Source: an uncultured Opitutales bacterium
GTDB taxonomy: Bacteria > Verrucomicrobiota > Verrucomicrobiia > Opitutales > Intestinicryptomonadaceae
Assembly (NCBI GenBank): GCA_944389885.1
Contig: CALXNZ010000013.1
Location: 1-64,000 of the forward strand
Direction: 5' to 3'
Length of the DNA: 64,000 nucleotides
Part shown: piece by piece, positions 28,867 to 37,791 of the stretch
How positions within the stretch are numbered: the first letter of the stretch is position 1
Layout of the letters: the number at the start of each line of letters is the position of its first letter
The notes under the pieces: model-generated
Database searches by the model: none
Told to the model about the DNA's origin: nothing
Seen by the model: only the letters and a program-made list of their open reading frames with translations
Program-made: the position numbers and the translations under genes

Positions 28867-29991
28867 ATGTTTGAACTTTTAAAGACGAGCAGCCTTTCAT
28901 GCGCCAGGCGCGGACGCCTGTCCACACCCCACGGCACGGTGGAAACTCCCGTATTTATGCCGGTAGGAACGCAGGCTACGGTAAAATCGCTCACGCCGCG
29001 CCAAGTGGAGGAGACCGGGGCGCAAATAATACTGGGAAACACCTACCACTTGAATCTCCGCCCAACTTCCGAACTCATTTCAAGATTCGGAGGTTTGCAT
29101 AAATTCATGAACTGGAATCGTCCGATACTCACCGACAGCGGGGGATTTCAGGCATTCAGCCTTTCAAAATTGCGGCAAATAGGCGAGGACGGCATAGAAT
29201 TCAGATCGCACATAGACGGAGGTAAAATGTTCATAAGCCCGGAATCCTGCATGGAGATTCAGGATAACCTCGGCTCGGATATATGCATGGTTCTCGACGA
29301 ATGTATTCCCTACCCTTGCAAACACGAGCCATGCAGGAAATCGGTAGAGAGGACTATCCGCTGGGCAAAACGCTGTTTGGGAACATGGAAAGAACGCGGA
29401 ATGATGGAACGCAATATACTTTTGTTCGGCATAGTACAGGGAAGCTGCCACGAGGATTTGCGGGAAGTCTGCGCGCAAGAGCTATCCAAAATGGAGGATT
29501 TTCCCGGATACGCAATAGGCGGAGTCAGCGTGGGCGAGCCTGAATCCGAGATGCTCGAACAAGTTGGCGTCTCGGCGGCAAATCTTCCGGCAAACAAACC
29601 CCGATATGTAATGGGAGTAGGCACCCCGCCCCAAATACTCAAGATGATAGCCCTCGGGGCAGATATGTTCGACTGTGTAATTCCCACACGCTTGGCCAGG
29701 CACGGTTGCGCCTTCACGCTTAACGGCCCTATAAACCTAAAGAATTCAAAATACCGCGAAGACCCCTCTCCCCTTGACGCGGAAGTCAACTCTTATGCCT
29801 CGGGATTCTCGAAGGCATACATACGCCACCTCGTTATCGCCAACGAAATACTTGCCTGCACACTGCTGTCGATACACAACGTAAGGTTTTTCCAACTGCT
29901 GATGGAACAGGCAAGACACCACCTGGAAATCGGGGACTTTGAAAATTGGAGCAATAATTGGATTGCAAGATACCAGTCTAACGGAATATGA
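28867..29991 (+). CDS. tgt: tRNA-guanine transglycosylase lacking the zinc cysteines
   Basis: A 374-residue protein of normal Tgt length, which inserts preQ1 or queuine in the wobble position of GUN anticodons. Catalytic parts are present: ILTDSGGFQAFSL, the nucleophile region MFDCVIPTRLARHG, the pocket VLDEC, and YAIGGVSVGEPESEM, with Val where bacterial preQ1 enzymes have Val. The structural zinc site is not. Where E. coli has PECDCYTC, this protein has AEVNSYAS, so the C-x-C-x2-C ligands are Val307, Ser309 and Ser312. The fourth ligand position, His337, is kept and one residue is deleted after the site. The reading is direct. Whether the enzyme is active, or stable without zinc, is not known from sequence. 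Confidence 0.95.
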   Translation: MFELLKTSSLSCARRGRLSTPHGTVETPVFMPVGTQATVKSLTPRQVEETGAQIILGNTYHLNLRPTSELISRFGGLHKFMNWNRPILTDSGGFQAFSLSKLRQIGEDGIEFRSHIDGGKMFISPESCMEIQDNLGSDICMVLDECIPYPCKHEPCRKSVERTIRWAKRCLGTWKERGMMERNILLFGIVQGSCHEDLREVCAQELSKMEDFPGYAIGGVSVGEPESEMLEQVGVSAANLPANKPRYVMGVGTPPQILKMIALGADMFDCVIPTRLARHGCAFTLNGPINLKNSKYREDPSPLDAEVNSYASGFSKAYIRHLVIANEILACTLLSIHNVRFFQLLMEQARHHLEIGDFENWSNNWIARYQSNGI

Positions 29992-30044
29992 CTATAGGCT
30001 GTTTATTATGAACTTGACTATTCGGGACATAACAAAGCACTGAA

Positions 30045-32615
30045 ATGAAGAGAATTTTTTTACGAGCCTGCGACGCCGTCGCAATGCATGGGACGAATTG
30101 GCAGACGACATACTCGGAACTGTATTCGCGAATAATTTCCGCCGCCGCAAAAATGAAATTCCAAGATTCCCCAGAGGAGTCGAGGCTCGACGAATTTGAG
30201 ATTCCCAAAGTCGCCATATACGCCGACAATTCGCCCGATTGGGTATGCGCGCTTTACGCGGCATGGTCGAAGGGCGCGGCTGTGGTCCCAATAGACGCCA
30301 AGTCGTCGCCGGAAGAAGCCGCGTTTATTTTGGAGGATTCTTCTCCCCAGACTTTTTTCGTTTCGAGAGAAAATCTTAAATCGGCCGAAGCCGCCGTAAA
30401 AAGTTTGTCCTACACCCCGCAACTGCTCGTATTGGAGGATTTGTTTGAGGAGCTTGGCGACTCCCCGGCAGGCAGCGGAGGAATCCTTGAATTTGAAGAA
30501 GACGCCGTAGCCCTAATCGTGTACACCTCGGGTACGACAGGTGTTCCAAAAGGCGTCGTGTTAACGTTTGCAAATATGTGGGCAAATATGCAGGCCGTTG
30601 CCGAAGCCGGATATTACAGTAAAGGAATACGCGTATTGGCCCTACTCCCCTTTCACCACATACTTCCGCTAATGGGAACCCTCATAATGCCGCTTTCAGT
30701 CGAGGGAAAACTTGTCTTTCCAAAATCTCTTTCTCCGGCCGATATGTCCGAAGTAATGCAAAAATGCGGCGTGGATATGGTTATAGGAGTTCCGCGTTTT
30801 TATGAGATGCTGCATTCCGGCATAATGTCGAAGATTCGCGCCTCAAGGCTTGGCAGGATACTATTTTTTGCCGCAAAATTGGCGGGCAATCAAAGATTGT
30901 CGAGAATCTTGTTCTCCGTAGTGCACAAGAAATTCGGAGGAGAAGTAAAATTTTGGATTTCCGGGGGGGCGTCTCTGGATAAAAAAATCTGGCAGGATTT
31001 AGACGCCCTCGGATTCGCCATTCGCGAGGGATACGGCATGACAGAATGCGCCCCCATAATCACCTTTCCGCGCATAGGCAGGGTCAGAATGGGTTCCCCT
31101 GGAGAAGCTTTGCCGTCCATAGAGATAAGAATAGAAGATTCCGAAATATGCGTGCGCGGCAAGAACGTGACCCGCGGCTACTATAAGCGCCCCGAAGAAA
31201 CCGCCCAGACAATACGCGGAGGCTGGCTGTACACGGGAGACCTGGGCTATCTGGACAAAGACGGATTTTTGTTTATAACCGGACGCCGCAAAGAAATAAT
31301 AGTGCTTCCTAACGGGAAAAATCTTGATCCCGCAGAAATGGAATCACGCCTAAAGGCCCAAAGCCAAGACGTACTGGAGGCGGCCGTTCTCATGCACGAC
31401 GGGCTCCTTCAATCCGTAATTAGGGTATCAAGCGAGTTTATATCGGAATCGGGCGGGATTGAAGGCGCGAGGGAGAAGGTGCGCAACAGTATAATATTGC
31501 CCTACAACCGTTCGACTGCCGCATACAAGCGCATTATAAAATTCACCCTCACGAGCTCCGAACTCCCCAGAACGCGCGTGGGAAAATTAAAGCGCTATCG
31601 TTTGGCGGAATGCCTAAAAAGCGAATCAGATGGAGTAAAAAACGCGCGTCCCGCCCCCGACTCAAAAATCTACAACGAACTTGCAGAAGTCGTAGCCTCG
31701 CAAATATCCGTTCCGGTTTTGGCCGACGCTCACATAGAAATGGATCTCGGCTTGGATTCTCTCGGCAAGATAACGCTGCTCTGCAACATAAAGGAAAACT
31801 ATGGATTAGAAATATCGGAAAGGGATTTTGAAAAGTTTTCCACACTGCGCTCGCTTGCGGAATATGTCGAAAAGAAATGCGGCAAAGGGGAATCCGCCAA
31901 ACAATCCGGCAAGATTTCTTGGCAAAAAATCCTACGCGCGCGCCCATTCCCAAGCATTCCAAAAACGCAGCCCCTACACTTTCTCACAATAGACTTTTTC
32001 AAAATACTTACCCGGTTGATGTATAGGGTGCACATATCCGGATTGGAAAATGTGCCGGACAAGGGACCCGTAATTCTGGCTCCAAACCATCAATCATACT
32101 GCGACGGGCTCTATGTTTGCCTCGGGTTTACAAAATCCGAACTCTATAAAACCTATTTCTTTGCGAAACTGCGCAGCTATCTGAAAGGCGGCATTTTGAG
32201 AAAATTCGCCCGATCCAGCAACGTCGTAATAATGGATATAAACGACAACGTAAACGAATCGATACGCCAGATTGCCGCGGCGCTCGAAAAAGGGGGAAGA
32301 GCGATAATATTCCCTGAAGGCACCCGCACAAAAGACGGGGATATCGGAGAATTCAAACAGACATTCGCAATTTTGGCGAAAGAGATGGGGGCGCGGGTAG
32401 TCCCGGTAGCGATACGCGGAGCGTATGAGGCTCTAAAGCCAGGCGCGACATTCCCAAGCCCGCGCGCCGACATTTATGTACAGCATCTTCCAGCCATGAC
32501 TCCGCTCGACGGCGAAACTTATTCGGGATTTGCCGCCAGAGTGCGCGCGGCTGTCGAAAAAGCCTGGGAGGGCATGAAAACCCTCCCAATGAAATGTTCG
32601 GATTTTAGGAAATAG
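30045..32615 (+). CDS. Fused acyl-activating ligase, acyl carrier protein and PlsC-type acyltransferase
   Basis: An 856-residue three-domain protein. Residues ~1-530 are an AMP-dependent acyl ligase (VYTSGTTGVPKGVVLT, GYGMTECAP, YTGDLGYLDKDGFLFITGRR). Residues ~545-615 are an acyl carrier domain with the phosphopantetheine serine in DLGLDSLGK (Ser572). Residues ~650-850 are a lysophosphatidate-type acyltransferase, with NHQSYCD (H-x4-D) near 682 and IIFPEGTRT near 760. E. coli Aas has acyltransferase and ligase only, in the reverse order. A built-in carrier suggests that a free fatty acid is activated, held on the ACP and passed to a lysophospholipid. This is inference from domain order; it may act in membrane repair or a special lipid. 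Confidence 0.9.
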   Translation: MKRIFLRACDAVAMHGTNWQTTYSELYSRIISAAAKMKFQDSPEESRLDEFEIPKVAIYADNSPDWVCALYAAWSKGAAVVPIDAKSSPEEAAFILEDSSPQTFFVSRENLKSAEAAVKSLSYTPQLLVLEDLFEELGDSPAGSGGILEFEEDAVALIVYTSGTTGVPKGVVLTFANMWANMQAVAEAGYYSKGIRVLALLPFHHILPLMGTLIMPLSVEGKLVFPKSLSPADMSEVMQKCGVDMVIGVPRFYEMLHSGIMSKIRASRLGRILFFAAKLAGNQRLSRILFSVVHKKFGGEVKFWISGGASLDKKIWQDLDALGFAIREGYGMTECAPIITFPRIGRVRMGSPGEALPSIEIRIEDSEICVRGKNVTRGYYKRPEETAQTIRGGWLYTGDLGYLDKDGFLFITGRRKEIIVLPNGKNLDPAEMESRLKAQSQDVLEAAVLMHDGLLQSVIRVSSEFISESGGIEGAREKVRNSIILPYNRSTAAYKRIIKFTLTSSELPRTRVGKLKRYRLAECLKSESDGVKNARPAPDSKIYNELAEVVASQISVPVLADAHIEMDLGLDSLGKITLLCNIKENYGLEISERDFEKFSTLRSLAEYVEKKCGKGESAKQSGKISWQKILRARPFPSIPKTQPLHFLTIDFFKILTRLMYRVHISGLENVPDKGPVILAPNHQSYCDGLYVCLGFTKSELYKTYFFAKLRSYLKGGILRKFARSSNVVIMDINDNVNESIRQIAAALEKGGRAIIFPEGTRTKDGDIGEFKQTFAILAKEMGARVVPVAIRGAYEALKPGATFPSPRADIYVQHLPAMTPLDGETYSGFAARVRAAVEKAWEGMKTLPMKCSDFRK

Positions 32616-32643
32616 CAAGAAACACAAACGCGAAAGGTATAAA

Positions 32644-34203
32644 ATGAAAGTGTCGGCAAAGATAGCCCTTATAGGATTTGCAATCGCCGCCGCGATTGTA
32701 AATCTCAACGCACAAATAGAATTATCCGGAATATATTCCGACAACATGGTAGTCCAAAGAGACGCGCCGATAAAAATCAAGGGTAAGGCAAAATCCGGAA
32801 CAAAGGTCGGCGTAATATTCGGCGAGGCTAAGAAGCAAACAGTCGCCGACAAAGAAGGTAAATGGGAGATAGAACTCGACGCCCAACCCGCAAATAATAC
32901 ACCCGTTGACATGGTAATTTACGATGGAGTAAAACCCGTAAAGACGATAAAGAACGTTCTCGTAGGAGACGTGTGGGTATTGGGTGGGCAAAGCAATATG
33001 GAGATGACGCTCAGTAGCGACCCCATATATAAGCCAGTAATATCCAGGGCCGATATTCCCACGATACGTTATTTTAGAATGCCCGGGGCCGCCCTTTCCG
33101 AAAAGCCCTGCGAATTTACCCCCAAGGGGGCGGTATGGACAGTGAGCACGCAAAAGAACGCGCCCGCATTTTCGGCGGTAGGCTACACATTTGGCGAACG
33201 CCTTGCAAAAGACATAGACGTTCCGATAGGTTTAATTTATACCGCGCTCGGGGCGTCTTGCATGCAGACGTGGATGCCGGAAGAAGACCTTGTAAAAATT
33301 CCGGCCTTATCCCTGATATTGAAGAAATTCAATGAAGAGAAAAAGGGATACACCAAAGACACATACAAGAAAAAGCTCGCCGAATACGAAGCTGCGTACG
33401 CCAAGCACAAGAAAGACGTCGAGGAGGCTAAAAAGAATAAAAAAGCCGCCCCGATATTCTCTATGCCGCGCCCCATGGAAAACACGCCGTGGCCGGCGTA
33501 CTCCACGCCATGCTACCTATACAACGCCAAGATAGCCCCGCTCGCCGGGCTCCCAATAAAAGGCATTCTGTGGTATCAGGGGGAATCCGCCTTTGACGCC
33601 AACTATCCGGAATGTTTTGAAGAAAAGTTCAGGGCTATTGTCGATATATGGCGAAGGAATTTCAACAATCCAGAGCTGCCATTCCTATGCGTTCAAATAG
33701 CCTCTTACGACGGCAGAAAAAACTGGCCAGAAGTAAGGCTATTGCAACATAAAGTGGCGTCTTCCGTCCCAAATATGGCGATAGCCACAGCGATAGATTT
33801 GGGAGAGAAGAACAATATACACCCGAAGTTTAAAGAGGAACTCGGACGCCGCCTTGAGCAGCTCGCGCTTAAAAAGGTTTACGGCAAAGACGATATAGTC
33901 GCCGAAAGTCCGACCCTCAAAAGCGTAAAATACGGGCGCAACAACACAAAAGTCCATTTCAAGTTCGACGGGAAAAAGCTTGAATGTCGCGGGGAGCCTC
34001 GCGGATTTGAGATTTTAGTCAACGACAAGTGGGTAAAGCCAAACATAAACTTTGTGAACAACACTGTAGTTTTGAAGACAGAAACCGGAGAGCGCATAGA
34101 CGGTGTCAGGTATCTATGGAAGATTTGGGCGCAGCCGGACGTATGTATTTACGGAGAGAACAATCTTCCCGCCCTACCCTTTGAGCACAAGCGCAAAAAA
34201 TAA
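32644..34203 (+). CDS. Exported sialate O-acetylesterase-like SGNH hydrolase
   Basis: A 519-residue protein with a signal peptide (KIALIGFAIAAAIVNLNAQ) and the standard architecture of SASA esterases. An N-terminal beta domain leads to WVLGGQSNMEM (nucleophile Ser block I), then WYQGESAFDANYPE (block III) and the C-terminal DxxH-type block DLGEKNNIHPKFK. A lysine-rich insertion (around residues 240-280, many KK and EE) is unusually charged. Such enzymes remove acetyl groups from sialic acids or other acetylated glycans outside the cytoplasm, easing later hydrolysis. It follows the acyltransferase fusion by 28 bp, but is followed by its own terminator. Confidence 0.9.
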   Translation: MKVSAKIALIGFAIAAAIVNLNAQIELSGIYSDNMVVQRDAPIKIKGKAKSGTKVGVIFGEAKKQTVADKEGKWEIELDAQPANNTPVDMVIYDGVKPVKTIKNVLVGDVWVLGGQSNMEMTLSSDPIYKPVISRADIPTIRYFRMPGAALSEKPCEFTPKGAVWTVSTQKNAPAFSAVGYTFGERLAKDIDVPIGLIYTALGASCMQTWMPEEDLVKIPALSLILKKFNEEKKGYTKDTYKKKLAEYEAAYAKHKKDVEEAKKNKKAAPIFSMPRPMENTPWPAYSTPCYLYNAKIAPLAGLPIKGILWYQGESAFDANYPECFEEKFRAIVDIWRRNFNNPELPFLCVQIASYDGRKNWPEVRLLQHKVASSVPNMAIATAIDLGEKNNIHPKFKEELGRRLEQLALKKVYGKDDIVAESPTLKSVKYGRNNTKVHFKFDGKKLECRGEPRGFEILVNDKWVKPNINFVNNTVVLKTETGERIDGVRYLWKIWAQPDVCIYGENNLPALPFEHKRKK

Positions 34204-34220
34204 TGGAAAGATATTCTTTG

Positions 34221-34251
34221 AAAGGCATTGCGCGCGCAATGCCTTTTTTTT
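34221..34251 (+). terminator. Intrinsic terminator of the sialate O-acetylesterase gene
   Basis: A 26-base perfect palindrome (34221-34246, arms AAAGGCATTGCGC and its complement) is followed by T to 34251. It lies between the convergent esterase and rnhB genes and could also serve the minus strand, which has a short T-run. Confidence 0.8.
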
Positions 34252-34330
34252 GCAATTCTACGGAGAGCGGAGCAGATATTTTTAGGAAATTCCAAGACGC
34301 CTCCAAAGAAATGATGCGAGACTCAAAAGT

Positions 34331-35083
34331 TCAAAATAGTTCCCCTTGCGGATCACTCAACGAATCCGCGCGGATATTTTTGAGGAAAGATGGCCTGTGA
34401 ACCGCAGAAGGGCCATAGAGCATGAGAGCCTGCAAATGGGCGGCGGTGCCGTAGCCTTTGTGAATTTCAAAGCCAAAGCGAGGATATTTTGACGCGAGCT
34501 CCACCATAAGCCTGTCGCGCGAGACTTTCGCCACCACCGACGCCGCCGCAACAGCCAAGCTCGATGAGTCCCCCTTTACAACGGCGACATGGGCGAAAGG
34601 AAATTTTTTTACCGGGCGGCCGTCAATTATAACGACGGCGCGAGATGTATCGAGCACCTGTTCACCGAATAGAGTCGCCGGGGAACCGGCGGGGCGCAAG
34701 CCCAAGCCAAGCCGGGCATTGAGCATTTGGGCGGCTCGAGACATTGCGAGTCTTGTGGCATTAAGGATATTTTGCGATTCGATTTCCTCAACCGAAGCGT
34801 AAGCGGCCTCAAAATCCATATATCCGAGATTTTTTAACTCGCAGAACTTGAGCCATAGGGATTCCCGAACCTGCGCCGACAATTTCTTTGAATCGTCAAG
34901 GCATGAGAGAAAATCGAGAATCTTCGGCGAGGAATATGCCTTTGAGGATATAGCCGCTGCCGCCGCCGCCACAGGGCCGGCGAGAGCTCCGCGGCCGGCC
35001 TCGTCGATGCCGACCACATAGCTTCTTCCGCAGAGGTAGTCGGCGTCAAAATCCGCAAGTTTTTTCACGCCGTTTTCGCGCAT
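34331..35083 (-). CDS. rnhB: Ribonuclease HII
   Basis: A 250-residue protein that cleaves RNA in RNA-DNA hybrids and single ribonucleotides in DNA. VGIDEAGRGALAGPV contains the first catalytic Asp and the GRG substrate motif; VVIIDGRPVKKFP and VVKGDSSSLAVAAASVVAKV carry the later acidic residues, and KGYGTAAHLQAL is the conserved C-terminal helix. Its ATG overlaps the stop of rnhC by one base (TAATG), so the two are made from one message. Confidence 0.95.
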   Translation of the reverse strand: MRENGVKKLADFDADYLCGRSYVVGIDEAGRGALAGPVAAAAAAISSKAYSSPKILDFLSCLDDSKKLSAQVRESLWLKFCELKNLGYMDFEAAYASVEEIESQNILNATRLAMSRAAQMLNARLGLGLRPAGSPATLFGEQVLDTSRAVVIIDGRPVKKFPFAHVAVVKGDSSSLAVAAASVVAKVSRDRLMVELASKYPRFGFEIHKGYGTAAHLQALMLYGPSAVHRPSFLKNIRADSLSDPQGELF

Positions 35084-36039
35084 TACTTTCCCGCCTCTTC
35101 TATGGCTTCGAGGGCTGTTTTAAAATGGACTTTTGCGTATTTTTTCAGTTCGCCCGGCCCAAATTTCTTTATAATTTCCACGGCTTGCCGCTTTACTTCT
35201 GCGCCCGCGCCCTTTGAGAGCCCAATTCCGCATTGGGAGGACAGCTTTTTTACCGCGAGCACATATGTGGCCCTGGCGACAATCGATGCCGCCGCCACCA
35301 CGGGATCGCTTTCGGCCTTGGTGCGCATTTTCAGTTGGAAACCCGGAATATCAAGCTGGCGTTGAACGAGCGGCTGTTTTGTGAACTGGTCGAGCATACC
35401 CCATTCCACATGCCTTTGCTGGAGGGCGTTTTTAACCGACGCCGCATGGAGCCATGCCAAGAGCTTATTGAGGTTGCCGAAACGCAAATAGAGAGCGTTG
35501 TATTTTTCCATTCCGGCAAAGGAAACCGCCACCGCCACGTTTTTAGTACTTTTTATCATTTTGTACATTTTGAGGAGAGCGGCGTCGCTCGAAACGGCTT
35601 TTGATTCCTTCAAGCCGCCGTCAATCCATGAGCGCACGGCGTCGCCGTCGGCGACCACGCAGGCGGATACAAGAGGCCCGAACAGATCGCCCTTGCCGCT
35701 TTCGTCAACTCCCGCATGAGGCTCAAACCACTCCGGATGTTTTACCTCCTCATAACCCATCTCCGCCGCAAAAGTTATCTTTGGCTCGAGAATAAACCTT
35801 ACGAAATCCTCCGTGCCCTTGCCCTGGACTACGAGTTTTCCCGACGCATAAGCAACCACGTTTACATCTCCCGATTTATACGCATAGTTTGCGTACGCGA
35901 CGTTGTAAGGAATAAAAATCGGACTATTATTCAGCCAATCGCCAAGTTTGTCGGCCTGTTCGTCGGATATTTCCAAGGTGTAAAGCGTTTTTTTCTTTGG
36001 TTCCAAAGAATCGAAAGGATCTCTTTTTTTTGCGGCCAT
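35083..36039 (-). CDS. rnhC: Ribonuclease HIII
   Basis: A 318-residue protein. The N-terminal TBP-like substrate-binding domain (about residues 15-100, ending VRFILEP) and the DESGKGDLFGPL catalytic motif, with GKG in place of the GRG of RNase HII, mark it as HIII. MRTKAESDPVVAAASIVARA carries later catalytic acids. HIII usually removes R-loops and Okazaki primers. It is rare for HIII and HII genes to lie next to each other and overlap; here the HIII gene is first, and the HII start overlaps its stop. Confidence 0.94.
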   Translation of the reverse strand: MAAKKRDPFDSLEPKKKTLYTLEISDEQADKLGDWLNNSPIFIPYNVAYANYAYKSGDVNVVAYASGKLVVQGKGTEDFVRFILEPKITFAAEMGYEEVKHPEWFEPHAGVDESGKGDLFGPLVSACVVADGDAVRSWIDGGLKESKAVSSDAALLKMYKMIKSTKNVAVAVSFAGMEKYNALYLRFGNLNKLLAWLHAASVKNALQQRHVEWGMLDQFTKQPLVQRQLDIPGFQLKMRTKAESDPVVAAASIVARATYVLAVKKLSSQCGIGLSKGAGAEVKRQAVEIIKKFGPGELKKYAKVHFKTALEAIEEAGK

Positions 36040-36214
36040 TTTATAAAATTCGGAATTTTTTAAATCTTTACAGATTCCCGGCTGTCTTCAATCTTAAAAG
36101 CCAAAGCGGACAAAATTCTTGCACTTTAAGGTTTCATCTGCAAGATTTAAAACAAAAGCGGCTAAATATGGGGAAAGTTTTTTGCGCCGCGCAAATGAAT
36201 TGGGAAAGTTTTCT

Positions 36215-37747
36215 ATGAGCAAATCTATAATGATAGTCATCTGCGACTTCCTATTGCTTAGCCTGCTAAGCCTGGCAAATTTTGAAAAGCCTGCGGAAGA
36301 TCCTCTGAAAAAACCCGACGAAGCTCTCATACAACAAAATTTCGCGGATTCGCAAATGCTCGACCTGCTAAAAATGTCGTTGGACAACGAGCGCGAAAAG
36401 CGCCTGGCCCTGTCGAGCGACCTCCAAAAGATATCGCAGGCCGCCGAGGCAAATAGGGTTCAAGCGGAAGAGCAAAAGAGGCTCATAGCAGCCCGCGAAA
36501 AAGAATTGAAGTCAATGGCTCAAACCAAGTTGGAGCTTGAAAAGGAGCGGGCAAAGATTCTCGAACAAAGTCAAGCCCTACAAGTAAGGGTAAAAGCCAG
36601 CGAGGAGAGAAACGCCGCCCTGCAACAGGAAATCATAAGCGCGGCGTCAAAGCTCGACAAATCCGCCCAAGAGAGACTCGCTTTGGAAAAGGAACTCGGC
36701 AACATGCGCGAGGTCGATTCCACTACAAAACTGAAGCTAATGTCCGTACAGGAGGAGCTTAAGCAAAACAAAGAACACCTTGAAAGGCTTCGCGCAGAGA
36801 GCGAATCCCTCAAAAACGAAAACAAAGCTATAGAAATCGAAAAGCAGGCCCTATCAACCAAACTTGAAGTGGCCACCACAAAAACAAAAATCTACGAAGA
36901 AAATATTAAGCGCTATGAGACTCTCGTGGATATAGAAAAAACCGAAAAAGAAAAAATCCGCGAACACGCGGAAAATCTCGCCGCGGGGGTCAGCGAACTC
37001 GCGTCGTCCCAGAAGGAGATTACCAAAGAGGTACGCGAGCTCAGGCCCCAGACGTCCAGCGAGATTTTCGCAAAGCTAAAGCAAAAATTCATAAGCGTAA
37101 AATTTGAATACACAAAGAGAGGATTGCTTGGCTCATCCGCAAATGTCCTGGAAATTAGAGCCCTTCCAATCGTCATAAACGATAGAACCTGGCTGCTTTT
37201 CAGCGCAGTGGACACGATTCTCCCGCCAAGCATACACAGATATTTCCCTCCGGAAACCTTGAAAGTATCAGTGGAGGGGAAATCGGCTAAATTCTCCGCA
37301 CCGCGAATATTCGCAGTCATGGAAGATCCCAAATTGCTCGCCATACCCCTTCCTAAGGAATTTTGCGACGCCGAAAAGATGAATCCGCTCGAGATTGCAT
37401 CAAACACATACGCATATCCGGAATGTGTAGTGGTGGATCCCGAAAAATTCTACTACGGCCAAGTGCCATTCCGCGCGGACTTCAGAAACGACTCATACGC
37501 CCAACTCGATGTGGGTTTGTTTGAACCGATATTTGGAACTTTCGCGCCTTCCGAAGGCGACTTTGTGATATCGCGCAACGGGGAATTTCTCGGAATAATG
37601 TCGAACGGAAGCGTGGCTTATATAACGCGCATGATGACTCCTATAAAGAGCCTGAAACTTGGGACCGCCTTTTCGCCGAAGAGTTGCGCCGAATTTGTCG
37701 GGACAACGTCAGCAAGGCTAAAGATGATGCCGCTTTCTCTCAGATAA
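36215..37747 (+). CDS. Membrane-anchored coiled-coil protein with a C-terminal globular domain
   Basis: A 510-residue protein. I chose the ATG at 36215 because it directly precedes a hydrophobic segment (MIVICDFLLLSLLSLA) that serves as signal anchor; an upstream ATG at 36119 would add unlikely residues. From about 35 to 300 the sequence is a long coiled coil rich in E, K, Q and L. The final ~190 residues are beta-rich (YAQLDVGLFEPIFGTFAPSE, GDFVISRNGEFLGIM) and could be a trypsin-like or PDZ-like fold, without a visible catalytic triad. I recognise no named family. It faces rnhC divergently and converges on the GT39-like gene. Confidence 0.7.
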   Translation: MSKSIMIVICDFLLLSLLSLANFEKPAEDPLKKPDEALIQQNFADSQMLDLLKMSLDNEREKRLALSSDLQKISQAAEANRVQAEEQKRLIAAREKELKSMAQTKLELEKERAKILEQSQALQVRVKASEERNAALQQEIISAASKLDKSAQERLALEKELGNMREVDSTTKLKLMSVQEELKQNKEHLERLRAESESLKNENKAIEIEKQALSTKLEVATTKTKIYEENIKRYETLVDIEKTEKEKIREHAENLAAGVSELASSQKEITKEVRELRPQTSSEIFAKLKQKFISVKFEYTKRGLLGSSANVLEIRALPIVINDRTWLLFSAVDTILPPSIHRYFPPETLKVSVEGKSAKFSAPRIFAVMEDPKLLAIPLPKEFCDAEKMNPLEIASNTYAYPECVVVDPEKFYYGQVPFRADFRNDSYAQLDVGLFEPIFGTFAPSEGDFVISRNGEFLGIMSNGSVAYITRMMTPIKSLKLGTAFSPKSCAEFVGTTSARLKMMPLSLR

Positions 37748-37791
37748 TAATCGGAAGCCTTATCGGATAGCCCTAAACGGGAGTTAAGTTT

